A DNA stretch of 41,997 nt from Sporosarcina sp. NCCP-2222 (GCF_023168145.1 NZ_BQYK01000002.1:353539-395535), one strand, 5' to 3'; positions 24,481 through 33,402 are shown, counted from the first letter of the stretch. Made by a program: numbers and translations. Notes: generated from the letters alone by a model not told the origin.

Positions 24481-25284
24481 TTATTGCTCCACTGCAATGA
24501 TAAACGCTTCAAAACCAGCCCGCTGTAGATCTGCCACTTGCTTGTCCGCATTGGCTTTATCTGCAAAGGAACCCGTGATGACTCGATAATACGTAACCCC
24601 GCTTTGCGTAAAGATATCGATGAAGCTGTCGAATCCTTTCGCTTTGAGCTCGGCAACACGTTGATCAGCGTTCGCGCGGGATGTAAACGAACCGGTTACC
24701 ACACGATATACCACACTGCCGGATGGCGGCGGTGTGCTTGACTTGATCAGCCCTAGCGCTTTCGCCAGTCCATTGGCATGGCCGCGTGCCGCTTTGTCCA
24801 GCCATGCGGACGTTTTCATTTTTGCTGCATCCGTAGCATTATCAATAAAGCCATTCTCCGTCAACATCGCATGCATGTTGGACTCTCGCAGGACGTGGAA
24901 GTTTTCCTTCTTCTTGCCTCGGTTCGTCATATCGATCAATTTTACGATTTCTGCATGGATCGTGTTACGCAATTGGGCAGTAGTAGAGGAATCGGACAGA
25001 TTGCTGTGAATATAATCCTCGTAGCCCGTGCCACCCCCTGCGTTAATGTGGATGCTCAAATAGAAGTCCGCTCCCCATGCGTTGGCGTCATTCGTCCGTT
25101 GTGTCAAACTGACTGTTTGATCTCCTGTTCGGCTCATCCGAACTGAAGCATTCGTGTACTCATTCACCAAAATATTTCGTACGCGAGTCGCAATTGCGAG
25201 CGTCACGTCTTTCTCCTTTAACCCATTTGCTGAAGCGCCACCGTCAGTCCCACCATGTCCCGGATCTAGATAAATTTTAACCAT
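24481..25284 (-). CDS. phage-type N-acetylmuramoyl-L-alanine amidase with two SPOR domains
   Basis: A 267-residue endolysin. Residues 1-185 are an Amidase_3 domain with zinc ligands in DPGHGG and SIHINAG and the catalytic Glu in LTENGFIDN. Two C-terminal SPOR-like repeats (YRVVTGSFTSRANADQRV and YRVITGSFADKANADKQV) should bind denuded peptidoglycan. It has no signal peptide, as expected for an enzyme released by a holin. The ATG at 25284 follows AGAGGAGG. It lies downstream of bhlA, with a terminator between. Confidence 0.9.
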   Translation of the reverse strand: MVKIYLDPGHGGTDGGASANGLKEKDVTLAIATRVRNILVNEYTNASVRMSRTGDQTVSLTQRTNDANAWGADFYLSIHINAGGGTGYEDYIHSNLSDSSTTAQLRNTIHAEIVKLIDMTNRGKKKENFHVLRESNMHAMLTENGFIDNATDAAKMKTSAWLDKAARGHANGLAKALGLIKSSTPPPSGSVVYRVVTGSFTSRANADQRVAELKAKGFDSFIDIFTQSGVTYYRVITGSFADKANADKQVADLQRAGFEAFIIAVEQ

Positions 25285-25385
25285 TTTACTTCCTCCTCTA
25301 ATTTTCATTTTTTAATGGATTCCCATGACCTTTGCAACGAACGACACATTTCCTTTTACATTCGAACCACCCCCTTTCAGGTAAT

Positions 25386-25419
25386 AAAAAAAGCGATGCC
25401 TATTTGGGTGGCAATCGCT
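25386..25419 (-). terminator. terminator overlapping the end of bhlA
   Basis: AGCGAT(T)GCC pairs with GGCATCGCT, and seven T follow on the minus strand. The bhlA stop codon is in the loop side, so part of the transcripts must read through to reach the amidase. Confidence 0.8.
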
Positions 25420-25600
25420 CCTTCACTTCACGTATTTCATTAGAGATGTCATCATATTTATCCGCCAGCGCTTGTAATAGCTCCTGGTACCGACGCTCCC
25501 TTGATTCACTGCTTTTCACCTGATACCAAAACAGCCAAACGAACAACACAGCAAATGGCCCCTGTGTCAAAAAATAACCAATCAATTCCTTGGCATCCAT
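25400..25600 (-). CDS. bhlA: BhlA/UviB-family holin-like protein
   Basis: A 66-residue protein with one N-terminal membrane segment (GYFLTQGPFAVLFVWLFWYQ) and a charged helical tail (SSESRERRYQELLQALADKY), the exact layout of BhlA/BhlB holin-like peptides that accompany amidases in Bacillus phages. The ATG at 25600 has AGGAGG 6-7 bases upstream. Flanked on both sides by minus-strand terminators, as in the late region of a prophage. Confidence 0.82.
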   Translation of the reverse strand: MDAKELIGYFLTQGPFAVLFVWLFWYQVKSSESRERRYQELLQALADKYDDISNEIREVKERLPPK

Positions 25601-25621
25601 CCCATCCCTCCTTTTTGGAAT

Positions 25622-25647
25622 AAAAAAAGAACGCCCTTTTGGACGCT
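25622..25647 (-). terminator. terminator upstream of bhlA
   Basis: GAGCGTCC-aaaa-GGGCGTTC (8 bp, two wobbles) followed by seven T on the minus strand; it would end transcripts coming from the regulator side. Confidence 0.7.
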
Positions 25648-25677
25648 CATCTCCACACTGTATTTCCCCGATCCCTC

Positions 25678-25917
25678 TTACTCTTTTTTGGCTTGTCCCC
25701 ATTGTAACCGAAAAAAATCCTTCCCGTCATATTCCCGACGTATGCGGCAACTGCGACATTTGCGACCTGACGAATAGATAGACAGTTCCTCGTTATGAAT
25801 GAACTCTCCCACCTGCTGAAACGCCGCCGGAAAATCGCTACCTCCGTACATCGCCCCATTTTCCACCCATCTTAACCAGATGCTGTCGCTGACATAAAAC
25901 GATTCACCACTGTTCAA
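25678..25917 (-). CDS. hypothetical 79-residue protein, possible prophage scar
   Basis: An open frame from a TTG, without a clear ribosome site, encoding MNSGESFYVSDSIWLRWVEN... with a basic CRSCRIRREYDG segment. I recognise no family. Its place between a late-type regulator and the lysis genes, where terminase, head and tail genes would normally be, suggests that it is a fragment or fusion left by a deletion. Confidence 0.3.
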   Translation of the reverse strand: MNSGESFYVSDSIWLRWVENGAMYGGSDFPAAFQQVGEFIHNEELSIYSSGRKCRSCRIRREYDGKDFFRLQWGQAKKE

Positions 25918-25989
25918 CTAGGTTCACATGCACCAATACGGATCACAATTTCAAACTCGGCCAGCCCTGCACCCACATACGCCTTCCAT

Positions 25990-26403
25990 TCAATTTAAGA
26001 CAACCGGAGCTTCTTGGATAAGCTGCTGGATGACCGCGTCTTTGATTCGGCCGACATGCCGATCCGATAGCTGCATATGGCGGCCGATCCAGCGAAGGCT
26101 TTTCCCCTCCAGCATCCAATGAAGGACTTCTAATTCCCTATCGTCTTCAATAAACGCCATCCGTTCTTGAACAAGTTCAATTTTCCTTTCATATTCGTAC
26201 ACTTTTTTCAAGCGGCGTTCCCGTCTTGTTGCTTCCCGATAAATCGGATCGCTGTGCCCCCCTTTTCGTTTTGGCATCGCCGCCTCTACGCCATATTGCG
26301 CTGTCAATCCTCCCATATCTCCCATTCCTTCCCGAATGACCTTTACGCTGTTGATCATCCAGTGATAATCCCTCACCATTTGTTCCATTTCCATAAATGT
26401 CAT
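25990..26403 (-). CDS. phage-type sigma-like transcription regulator (ArpU/Xpf-like)
   Basis: A 137-residue protein with a charged N-terminal half and a C-terminal helix-turn-helix resembling sigma region 4: DDRELEVLHWMLEGKSLRWI then SDRHVGRIKDAVIQQL. This is the layout of phage late regulators such as ArpU and Xpf, which switch on late or lysis genes. The ATG at 26403 follows AAGGGGTGAG. It is divergent from the XRE repressor across an operator-rich spacer. Confidence 0.7.
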   Translation of the reverse strand: MTFMEMEQMVRDYHWMINSVKVIREGMGDMGGLTAQYGVEAAMPKRKGGHSDPIYREATRRERRLKKVYEYERKIELVQERMAFIEDDRELEVLHWMLEGKSLRWIGRHMQLSDRHVGRIKDAVIQQLIQEAPVVLN

Positions 26404-26420
26404 CTTGCTCACCCCTTCTT

Positions 26421-26545
26421 GTTTCATTTATGAAACAAAAACCCCCAATCGTTTCAAAAGTGAAACTATATTATTACATAAGGTAACATATGTTCCGTTT
26501 CACTTTCAATAACTTTTTGATAAAGAGTTGTCATTATTGAAACCA
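26421..26545. promoter_or_regulatory. operator cluster between repressor and late regulator
   Basis: Two perfect palindromes of the form GTTTCA-N4-TGAAAC lie at 26421-26436 and 26451-26466, a degenerate one at 26497-26513 (GTTTCActttCAATAAC), and a half-site TTGAAAC near 26538. These are probable binding sites of the XRE repressor, the first two in the leader of the sigma-like gene, the last inside the repressor promoter. Confidence 0.7.
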
Positions 26546-26556
26546 CAGACTATACT
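26528..26556 (+). promoter_or_regulatory. sigma-A promoter of the repressor gene
   Basis: TTGTCA (26528-26533), 17 bp, TATACT (26551-26556). A TTGAAAC half-operator in the spacer suggests autorepression. Confidence 0.7.
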
Positions 26557-26582
26557 GGAAGTAATAAGTAGGAGGGAAAGAT

Positions 26583-26915
26583 ATGCAATCTTTGGGCCAC
26601 GCATTGAAAAATATCCGGTTAGATAACAAATTATCGCAAGAGGAATTTGCCGAACGCATTAATAAGCATCAAGGACTCTCCATCACGAAGGGAATGGTCT
26701 CGAAGTGGGAATCGGGGACCATCGAGCCGAAAACGAGGATGATGAAGGCGATAGCGGAAACGTTTCACGTATCCATTGATGGCCTTCTCGGCTTGCAAGT
26801 TCCCGAGAAGGAGTCTATTGAAACGATTGCCACACATATTGACGATGATTTGACGCAAGAAGAGATGGAGGAAATTAAAAAGTATATCCAATTTATTAAA
26901 TCTCAACGAAAGTGA
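26583..26915 (+). CDS. XRE-family repressor (CI/ImmR-like)
   Basis: A 110-residue protein: an N-terminal helix-turn-helix (LGHALKNIRLDNKLSQEEFA ... SITKGMVSKWESGT, about residues 5-60) and a short acidic C-terminal tail for multimerisation (DDDLTQEEMEEIKKYIQFIK). Same domain layout as ImmR of ICEBs1 and phage repressors. GTAGGAGGG site before the ATG. Followed 9 bases later by the immA-like gene; the pair should respond to DNA damage by ImmA cleavage of the repressor, inferred from the family. Confidence 0.85.
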   Translation: MQSLGHALKNIRLDNKLSQEEFAERINKHQGLSITKGMVSKWESGTIEPKTRMMKAIAETFHVSIDGLLGLQVPEKESIETIATHIDDDLTQEEMEEIKKYIQFIKSQRK

Positions 26916-26924
26916 GGTGGTTGC

Positions 26925-27374
26925 ATGACCTATGAATCCCTCATCGCCCAATATCCCCATCTCGTGATCAAAGAGGTAAAGACCATGCCAACTGGGCTGG
27001 CAGGCCTCTATATGGATAATATGATATTGATCGACCAGCGGCGCAGCAACTATGAGAAGCACTGCATCTTAGCAGAAGAACTGGGCCATTATGAAACAAC
27101 GTATGGGGATATTACGAACCTACAATCTCTGCGCAATTGGAAATTGGAACTTCTTGCGAGAAGATGGGGCTATGAGAAAATCGTATCGCTCGATAAATTA
27201 ATTGAATGCCACGAATTGAATTATCGATCCATTGAGGAAGTTTGCGCCCATCTTGAAGTGACAGCCGAGTATTTGGAGCTGTCCATTGCCCATTACCACG
27301 CTCGATTTGGTTTGTCTGTGTACCATAACGGCTACGATATTCATTTTGATCCCCTGTCGGTGAAGAGACGATGA
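26925..27374 (+). CDS. ImmA/IrrE-family metallopeptidase (anti-repressor)
   Basis: A 149-residue protein with the phage/ICE ImmA core KHCILAEELGHYETTYGDI (residues 45-63). The zinc motif reads EELGH, with Glu in place of the first His of HExxH; I believe this form is common in the family. ImmA proteins cleave their partner repressor after the SOS signal. The C-terminal part (EVCAHLEVTAEYLELSIAHY) is a helical domain. Ribosome site GTGAGGTGG 6 bases upstream; operon with the repressor. Confidence 0.85.
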   Translation: MTYESLIAQYPHLVIKEVKTMPTGLAGLYMDNMILIDQRRSNYEKHCILAEELGHYETTYGDITNLQSLRNWKLELLARRWGYEKIVSLDKLIECHELNYRSIEEVCAHLEVTAEYLELSIAHYHARFGLSVYHNGYDIHFDPLSVKRR

Positions 27375-27468
27375 CTGTTTTCCCTTTACAACGGGAGCCG
27401 AGTCGTAAGATATAAAACAAGTTTTAAACGGAGTAACACTATGTAAAAACTCTAAAGTTAAACTATAG

Positions 27469-27498
27469 AAAACGACCGCCACACCGATGTGACGGTCG
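27469..27498 (-). terminator. terminator of the selO gene
   Basis: CGACCGTCACA pairs with TGTGGCGGTCG (one mismatch) on the minus strand, followed by TTTTC. Confidence 0.75.
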
Positions 27499-27505
27499 CT
27501 CTTCG

Positions 27506-28969
27506 TTATGTTCCGCAATAAGTCCGATACGGGACATTGGAGGCCTGCGGGGTTGTGTATTCCACCTGATCCTCCGTATACGCATACGGCTTTCCAAGTA
27601 CGTTCATGAGCCGGTCCATGACCGTGAAATCACCACGCTCCACAGCCGCTTCCAATGCTTCTTCTACGCGATGATTTCGCGGAATGACGGCAGGATTGCT
27701 TGCCCGCATTAATTCAACGGACTCCTCCTTTGTCTCGCTTTGCCGCGCACGACGCGATTCCCATTTCGCAAGCCAATCCTTAAACGCACTCGTCTCACGC
27801 ATGGGGACGCCCGACCATTCATCCATCGTCAGCGCACGGAACGTATTCGTATAATCTGCAGCTTGGTTTTTCATGACGGCCAGCAATTCCTCAACAAGCT
27901 CCGCATCCTGCGGTTGTTCAGTAAACAGACCGAGCTTTCGCCTCATCCCCTCCAGCCAATGTTCGTGATAAAGCTCCCTGAAGGAGGACAGCTTCCCTTC
28001 TGCTATTTGAATAGCAGTGTCGATATCGGCATCAAATAACGGCAGCATTGCTTCGGCTAATCTTGCCAAGTTCCAATCCCCGATGCCAGGCTGGTTTCCA
28101 TAAGCATACCGCCCTTGCCGATCAATTGAACTAAACACCGTAGCAGGATCGTAGATGTCCATAAACGCACACGGCCCGTAATCGATCGTTTCACCGCTGA
28201 TCGTCATATTATCCGTATTCATGACCCCATGGATAAATCCAACAAGTTGCCACTGGGCAATTAATGCAGCCTGGCGCTCGACTACTTTTTCAAACAAAGC
28301 CACATACGGATGCTGTGCTTCTTGAACTTCCGGATAATGCCGTTCAATCGCATAATCTGCAAGCGCCTGAAGGTCTTCCACCACATTTCGGGCAGCCGCA
28401 TATTGGAAAGTGCCGACACGCAAATGGCTTGCAGCTATACGGGTAAGAATTGCTCCTTCCAATGTCTCCTCCCGGTAAACAGGTTCACCTGTCGTAACAA
28501 CTGCCAAACTGCGTGTGGTCGGGATGCCGAGAGCGTGAATTGCTTCACTGATGATAAATTCACGCAGCATTGGACCAAGTGCCGCACGGCCATCACCCCC
28601 GCGGGAAAACGGCGTTCGGCCGGAACCTTTCAGCTGGATGTCCACACGCTTTCCCTCCGGTGTGATGTGTTCTCCCAAAAGTACGGCACGCCCGTCGCCA
28701 AGCATCGTAAAATGACCGAACTGATGGCCTGCATACGTCTGGGAAATTGGCTCCGCCCCTTCCGGCATGTGGTTCCCCGCCAGCTCATCGATCCCCTGCT
28801 TCTCCTCAAGTTCACTTGCGTTCAAACCGAGAGAAGCCGCCAACGGATAATTCAAAACGATCAATTCCGGAGAGGGAGACGGCTCCGGTTCCGTTTTTGC
28901 GTAAAACACTTCAGGCAGTGCAACATAACTGTTTTTCATCCGCCAACCGATTGTATTGTTTTCTTCCAT
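27506..28969 (-). CDS. selO: SelO/YdiU-type protein adenylyltransferase
   Basis: A 487-residue pseudokinase-like enzyme with the SelO motifs [50 protein letters not shown] and DYGPCAFMD, and the usual C-terminal TYCGT. SelO transfers AMP from ATP to Ser, Thr or Tyr of target proteins and is linked to redox stress. The ATG at 28969 ([10 protein letters not shown]) is weakly supported; the next in-frame ATG is at residue 11. Single gene. Confidence 0.92.
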   Translation of the reverse strand: MEENNTIGWRMKNSYVALPEVFYAKTEPEPSPSPELIVLNYPLAASLGLNASELEEKQGIDELAGNHMPEGAEPISQTYAGHQFGHFTMLGDGRAVLLGEHITPEGKRVDIQLKGSGRTPFSRGGDGRAALGPMLREFIISEAIHALGIPTTRSLAVVTTGEPVYREETLEGAILTRIAASHLRVGTFQYAAARNVVEDLQALADYAIERHYPEVQEAQHPYVALFEKVVERQAALIAQWQLVGFIHGVMNTDNMTISGETIDYGPCAFMDIYDPATVFSSIDRQGRYAYGNQPGIGDWNLARLAEAMLPLFDADIDTAIQIAEGKLSSFRELYHEHWLEGMRRKLGLFTEQPQDAELVEELLAVMKNQAADYTNTFRALTMDEWSGVPMRETSAFKDWLAKWESRRARQSETKEESVELMRASNPAVIPRNHRVEEALEAAVERGDFTVMDRLMNVLGKPYAYTEDQVEYTTPQASNVPYRTYCGT

Positions 28970-29113
28970 CGTCTTCCCTTCTTTCTCCTTTTACTATACC
29001 CGTTCCTCTCGAAAACATCAGGCATGCTGTTTCCTTGTTTCATTCATAAAACAGGCGATATGGGGAATTGTATAGATGTGTGAACGAAAGAGATGAAAGG
29101 AGGGTGCAGACTA

Positions 29114-29350
29114 ATGCGAATTGCAGTGGAACAACCGTATGAAGATGTGATGGCGGCACTACAGTCAAAAGGATATGAAGCGAAAATGTTTAACACGGAC
29201 GAAGATGTAACTGGTTATGATATCGGCATTGTCCGTGCATTAAATGAAGGAAATACGCATGAATTCAACTTCCCTGTCATCACCATGAAAGGCAGGTCCA
29301 TCGACGAAGTCATCCAAGCCGTCGAAGAAAAGGCAAACCTTCTACAATAA
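29114..29350 (+). CDS. ykuS: UPF0180 (YkuS-like) small protein
   Basis: A 78-residue protein, MRIAVEQPYEDVMAALQSKG, with FPVITMKGRSIDEVIQAVEE at the end; it matches the pattern of YkuS/UPF0180, cytosolic Bacillales proteins of unknown function. Start ATG at 29114, 9-10 bases after AAAGGAGGG; an in-frame ATG at 29093 precedes that site. Confidence 0.8.
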   Translation: MRIAVEQPYEDVMAALQSKGYEAKMFNTDEDVTGYDIGIVRALNEGNTHEFNFPVITMKGRSIDEVIQAVEEKANLLQ

Positions 29351-29355
29351 TTTTA

Positions 29356-29397
29356 AGACAGAATCTTAGGCAGCTGCCTGGATTCTGTCTGTTTGTC
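29356..29397. terminator. terminator between convergent genes
   Basis: AGACAGAATC and GATTCTGTCT form a 10-bp stem topped by the palindrome AGGCAGCTGCCT. Confidence 0.8.
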
Positions 29398-29403
29398 TTT
29401 CTG

Positions 29404-29865
29404 CTAGTTGTCCATTTCCAGCTTCATAATGTGCTCACCATTTACATCGAGCTCATCGATAAATTGAAATCCCAGCTTTTCATATAAATGAACGGCTCCT
29501 GCGTTCTCCTGATAGACACTTAAATAGATGGGCTGTTTGCCGTATTCATCTTCAAGCTTGCCGATCAAAGCTCGCATAAATAACGTTCCAAATCCTTTTC
29601 CTTGATGGGCTTCATCAATCAACACCCGATCGATCCATAATCGCCCCGTTACAGCCTCGCCTGGGAAAAATCCATACATTGCAAACCCGACAAGCAGCCC
29701 GTCTGCATATAAGCCGACCGGCCGGTACTCCTTCCAAATTTCCGCATCCCGGAGACATTGTTGAGGCGTCTCGATGAAATGAAGCTGAGCAGGCGTCACA
29801 TGTAAACAAAGCATATCCCGGTAATTTTGAACTGTTACGTCATGAATGCCAATATCCACGACCAT
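29404..29865 (-). CDS. bltD: BltD-like GNAT N-acetyltransferase (spermine/spermidine)
   Basis: A 153-residue GNAT protein: LHVTPAQLHFIETPQQCLRD, YRPVGLYADGLLVGFAMYGF and the acetyl-CoA loop DEAHQGKGFGTLFM, with SVYQENAGAVHLYEKLGFQF at the end. It follows B. subtilis BltD (spermine/spermidine acetyltransferase) almost segment by segment from memory. In B. subtilis BltD is next to the Blt efflux pump; here there is no pump gene. TTG or upstream start not needed; the ATG at 29865 follows GGAAAGGG. Confidence 0.78.
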   Translation of the reverse strand: MVVDIGIHDVTVQNYRDMLCLHVTPAQLHFIETPQQCLRDAEIWKEYRPVGLYADGLLVGFAMYGFFPGEAVTGRLWIDRVLIDEAHQGKGFGTLFMRALIGKLEDEYGKQPIYLSVYQENAGAVHLYEKLGFQFIDELDVNGEHIMKLEMDN

Positions 29866-30143
29866 TCTATCCCTTTCCTTTCATTGTAAATCCAGTCTAT
29901 TCGTAGACGGTGGAATGTTTTCATCTAGCTAGCCGTCTACTCTTACGAAAAGTATGTCGCATTCCGACTGTCCTCATACCTATTTCTTGCTGAATTCTAG
30001 CAGATGGCATCATCTCTGACAAAGCGACAAAAGAACTGACAGTGCTGCTCAAAGCTACAGCTAAAGTAGCAATTGATCGCTTATATGAATCTATCTCTCT
30101 CGTCATCCGTAGTATCGTTATCAATGAAACTGGAGGCAGATGA

Positions 30144-31028
30144 ATGAAAAAGATTTTGATGATACTTTTGTCAATTTGCATAGTAAGCGCATGTTCTGTG
30201 GATAAAGAAAAGGAGGAAGAAGGAGCGTCTGATATGGCTGAAGCTACAGAGACAGAGCAAAGCCAAGCACAAAAGGAGAAAACGAAGGAAGAGGAGGATA
30301 TCGATGAAGCACAGCAGGAGAATCCGATGGAAACCGTGGACGAGAAAAATTTCTCCATTCCTACAGTAGAAATTCCTTCTCCCTATAATGATGAAGGAAA
30401 CATGGCAAAGGAACATACAATGCAGGAATATATTGAGATGATCGAAAAGAATGGCGGCCTCCTGCGTTTTGAGATGGATGATTATCCGGTACGCGCGATT
30501 GACAATGAAAACATCCGGAATATTACCAATCTGGGAGATGCCTATATTGATATATCCGAATTCACTGCATACCAAGTGCCGTCTAACGAGATTCCTACCA
30601 TCTATAATTGGTTCCTTTCGTCCCGGCCTGATGACTTAAAGGATACACCCGTTTCTGAATATCGAACCTGGGAACAAGCGACCAACTTAGAACGTGGTAT
30701 CATGCAAATGGTCTATCTCACAGCTCCTTCATTAAACGACTTAGGTTATATCATCGAAAATGATGAATTTGACCATCCGGCATTTCGGGTTATTCAACAA
30801 GATTTCTTTCAGCTCGGCTCCCCGTCGGTCTTGATTCCTGCCCCGCAAACAGCGACCGACATGACGATGTACGACATCATGACAAAAATCAAATACCAAT
30901 GGGAACAAGTCGGCAAATTTGAAAATCCAGCTGAAAACAAAGAGGAATTTGAGAAAGTATATAAAGAACTGCGCAGCGAAACGAACAACCTTCTTGTACG
31001 GATCAATTTTGTTCTCACCCAAAAATAA
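30144..31028 (+). CDS. hypothetical lipoprotein
   Basis: A 294-residue protein with a lipoprotein signal peptide (lipobox VSAC, Cys17), a 60-residue Glu/Lys/Gln-rich linker, and a soluble domain without recognisable motif (QEYIEMIEKNGGLLRFEMDD..., TDMTMYDIMTKIKYQWEQVG). It should sit on the outer face of the membrane. ATG with TGGAGGCAG upstream. A promoter-like region separates it from the next gene; no family recognised. Confidence 0.75.
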   Translation: MKKILMILLSICIVSACSVDKEKEEEGASDMAEATETEQSQAQKEKTKEEEDIDEAQQENPMETVDEKNFSIPTVEIPSPYNDEGNMAKEHTMQEYIEMIEKNGGLLRFEMDDYPVRAIDNENIRNITNLGDAYIDISEFTAYQVPSNEIPTIYNWFLSSRPDDLKDTPVSEYRTWEQATNLERGIMQMVYLTAPSLNDLGYIIENDEFDHPAFRVIQQDFFQLGSPSVLIPAPQTATDMTMYDIMTKIKYQWEQVGKFENPAENKEEFEKVYKELRSETNNLLVRINFVLTQK

Positions 31029-31160
31029 ATGAACGCCCATTCCCTACATCTATCAGACTCGAGACCGATATAAAATCAAACCGGCGTCTAGTATGAATTG
31101 TGAGAATTTCAACGTATGATGAATACAAAGAAGTTCACGCGTGAAAAGGAGAATGGGAAA

Positions 31161-31883
31161 ATGAAAAAAATATTGTGGTTCGGACTGATCGGAGGTTTTT
31201 TGCTTATCCTCGGCATGTACGGATATAATCGGATATTTGCAAGTTCGCTTAGTAAAGAGCAGACCATCAAAAAGGACAATGCCAGCGCATTGAATGTCGA
31301 TATTGACTTTGGTGTTGGAGAACTGTATATTTCAGGCGGTGCTGACGACTGGATGGAAGGCACATTTGATTATACAGCGAAACGGTATGCCCCTGATATT
31401 TCGTACAAAAAGAAAAATGATACTGGGATACTGAAATTAAAACAACAGCCTCGCATGACGATCGGGTTTTTAAAGAATAAAATGAAGAGTGATTGGAATA
31501 TTCAACTGTCCGACGACGTGCCGATCGATTTAAATGTTGACATGGGGGTCTCCGATACATCACTGGACTTAAAAGGGTTGCAATTGAAAAATCTCAAAAT
31601 TGACAGCGGCGTGAGTGACTCGACGATTGATTTAAGTGGCAGCTGGCCGAAAAGCTTTAAAACGCAAATTGCCATGGGTGTTGGGGATGTCACACTGCTA
31701 TTGCCAAAACAAACGGGCGTGAAATTGTCCGTCAGCAAGGGTATCGGCACAGTAAGCATGGATGGTTTTATTTCACAAGGCAACCGAATCTTTGTCAATG
31801 AAGCATATGATCCATCAGATGTCTTCCTCGATATTTCATTGGATATCGGTGTGGGTGATGTAAAGATCAAACTGATAGACTAA
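31161..31883 (+). CDS. membrane-anchored 'toast rack'/LiaF-like adhesin-type protein
   Basis: A 240-residue protein with one N-terminal membrane segment (about 5-22) and a right-handed beta domain with repeated short motifs: DFGVGELYISGG, DMGVSDTSLDLKG, DSGVSDSTIDLSG, AMGVGDVTLLLP and DIGVGDVKIKL. This G-V-(G/S)-(D/E) strand repeat is typical of the DUF4097/toast-rack fold also found in LiaF-like proteins of cell-envelope stress systems. The ATG at 31161 follows AAAAGGAG. Its own terminator follows. Confidence 0.75.
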   Translation: MKKILWFGLIGGFLLILGMYGYNRIFASSLSKEQTIKKDNASALNVDIDFGVGELYISGGADDWMEGTFDYTAKRYAPDISYKKKNDTGILKLKQQPRMTIGFLKNKMKSDWNIQLSDDVPIDLNVDMGVSDTSLDLKGLQLKNLKIDSGVSDSTIDLSGSWPKSFKTQIAMGVGDVTLLLPKQTGVKLSVSKGIGTVSMDGFISQGNRIFVNEAYDPSDVFLDISLDIGVGDVKIKLID

Positions 31884-31888
31884 TCTAT

Positions 31889-31919
31889 CCCTCTTTCTCT
31901 TTAGGAAAGAGGGTTTTTT
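31889..31919 (+). terminator. terminator of the toast-rack gene
   Basis: CCCTCTTTC pairs with GAAAGAGGG and six T follow. Confidence 0.9.
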
Positions 31920-32026
31920 ATTGCAAAGCAACTTGAATGGAAGTTTAACGGTTATCTCTGAGGAAAGTAGGCTATAGAAAGAAAGGGAGCAAATACTGCT
32001 CTTATTCGAGAGGAGGAATAGGAGAA

Positions 32027-32425
32027 TTGATTACATACACATTCGAGAAAGCGGGCTTGACGAAAGAAGGCATTGAACGCCTTTTTCATTCCGTTGATTG
32101 GGAATCCGCTTCCTATCCAGAAGATCTATACCTGGCCATTATGAACTCTCATTCGGTGGCGACTGCATGGGATGGCGATCAACTTGTCGGCCTGGCGAAC
32201 GCGCTATCTGATGATTCCATGGCCGTCTATTTCCACTATGTGCTGACAGACCCGGCGTATCAGGGAAGCGGGATCGGTAAAACGATTATGAATATGATGC
32301 TTGACCGGTACGAGGAGATGCATACGAAAGTGCTCGTCTCTTATCCGAAAGCTGTCGGTTTTTACGAAAGCCTCGGATTTGAACCCGAACAAACGAGTAC
32401 GCCTATGTATGTATTTTCACGATGA
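32027..32425 (+). CDS. GNAT-family N-acetyltransferase
   Basis: A 132-residue GNAT protein with the acetyl-CoA pyrophosphate loop DPAYQGSGIGKTIMNMML, the strand VYFHYVLTDP and YPKAVGFYESLGFEP. Substrate unknown. The likely start is TTG at 32027 (MITYTFEKAG) preceded by GAGGAGG; no ATG exists nearby. 58 bases before the flavoprotein gene. Confidence 0.85.
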   Translation: MITYTFEKAGLTKEGIERLFHSVDWESASYPEDLYLAIMNSHSVATAWDGDQLVGLANALSDDSMAVYFHYVLTDPAYQGSGIGKTIMNMMLDRYEEMHTKVLVSYPKAVGFYESLGFEPEQTSTPMYVFSR

Positions 32426-32483
32426 CTGCGCTAAATTCATGAACGTCAGGGTAAACTGCAAATAAAAAGGGTGTTCCAATACT

Positions 32484-33392
32484 ATGAAATACGATTGCGC
32501 CATTATCGGCGGCGGGCCTGCCGGCTTGAATGCCGCACTCGTCCTCGGCCGGGCCAGGCGACGCGTCCTGTTGCTTGACGATGACAAAGCGAGAAACCGG
32601 GTAACTCGGGAAGCTCACGGATTCATCACACGAGATGGCATCAAGCCTGCAGATTTCAGGAAGCTGGCCCATGCCGAAATAGCACAGTATCCGACTGTGG
32701 AAATAATAAACAAAACAGCTATCTCTATAACTCGGCAATCTAAAAACGAGTTTTCGATCACCACGTTGGAAGGAATTACATTTACCAGCACTAAAATCCT
32801 GCTAGCCACCGGCTTAAAAGATGAACAGCCGAACATTCCTGATATCGAGAAATTTTACGGCACAAGCCTGTTCAGTTGCCCCTATTGCGATGGATGGGAA
32901 TTACGAGACAAGCCGCTCGCTGTCATCGCGGACAAAAATGTTTACAAGCTGGCAAAAGAAGCATACATCTGGAGTGAAGATCTGGCAGTCTTTACAAACG
33001 GAGAAGGCCGGCTGGAATGGGAGGAGCGTAACCGGCTGCTCGCCAAAGGGATAAAGGTCTATGAGGATATGATTTCAGGATTAGAAGGAGAAAACGGGCA
33101 GCTTCAAAGTGTCCGGCTGGAGGATGGAACTTTAATCGATCGGTCAGGTGGATTTGTCACACCGGTTTGGAGCCTTCCTCATACATTTGCAGAGGGACTC
33201 GGCTGTGAGATGAATGAGTTTGGCGGTATCCAGACGGATAGATACGGCAGAACTAACGTCTGGAACGTTTATGCCGCGGGAGATACCGCCCACATCGTTC
33301 CCGCCCAGCTCGTCATCGCGGCTGGGACCGGAAGTGCAGCGGCCATTGGCATCAATGGCGATCTAACCAATGCACTATTCGATGGAGAATAA
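32484..33392 (+). CDS. thioredoxin-reductase-like FAD/NAD(P) oxidoreductase
   Basis: A 302-residue flavoprotein with the FAD motif GGGPAGLNAA (9-18), the redox dithiol CPYC (Cys132, Cys135) in SCPYCDGWELRDKP, and the C-terminal FAD motif YAAGDTA. The CPYCDG(W/Y)E form belongs to TrxR-like proteins of the GliT/HlmI branch, not to canonical TrxB (CATC). The NAD(P) motif after the dithiol is short (VIADKNVYKL lacks GxGxxG), so NADPH use may be impaired. Start ATG with AAAAGGGTG upstream. Confidence 0.85.
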   Translation: MKYDCAIIGGGPAGLNAALVLGRARRRVLLLDDDKARNRVTREAHGFITRDGIKPADFRKLAHAEIAQYPTVEIINKTAISITRQSKNEFSITTLEGITFTSTKILLATGLKDEQPNIPDIEKFYGTSLFSCPYCDGWELRDKPLAVIADKNVYKLAKEAYIWSEDLAVFTNGEGRLEWEERNRLLAKGIKVYEDMISGLEGENGQLQSVRLEDGTLIDRSGGFVTPVWSLPHTFAEGLGCEMNEFGGIQTDRYGRTNVWNVYAAGDTAHIVPAQLVIAAGTGSAAAIGINGDLTNALFDGE

Positions 33393-33402
33393 GCCCACCC
33401 GA

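Noticed and set aside
25309..25385. 14-codon peptide frame (MCRSLQRSWESIKK) between holin and amidase
   Set aside because: Too short and without supporting evidence beyond a weak ribosome site.
29921..30106. 61-codon minus-strand frame (MTREIDSYKRSIATLAVALS...)
   Set aside because: It looks protein-like, but there is no ribosome site or terminator; it remains possible as a decayed gene.
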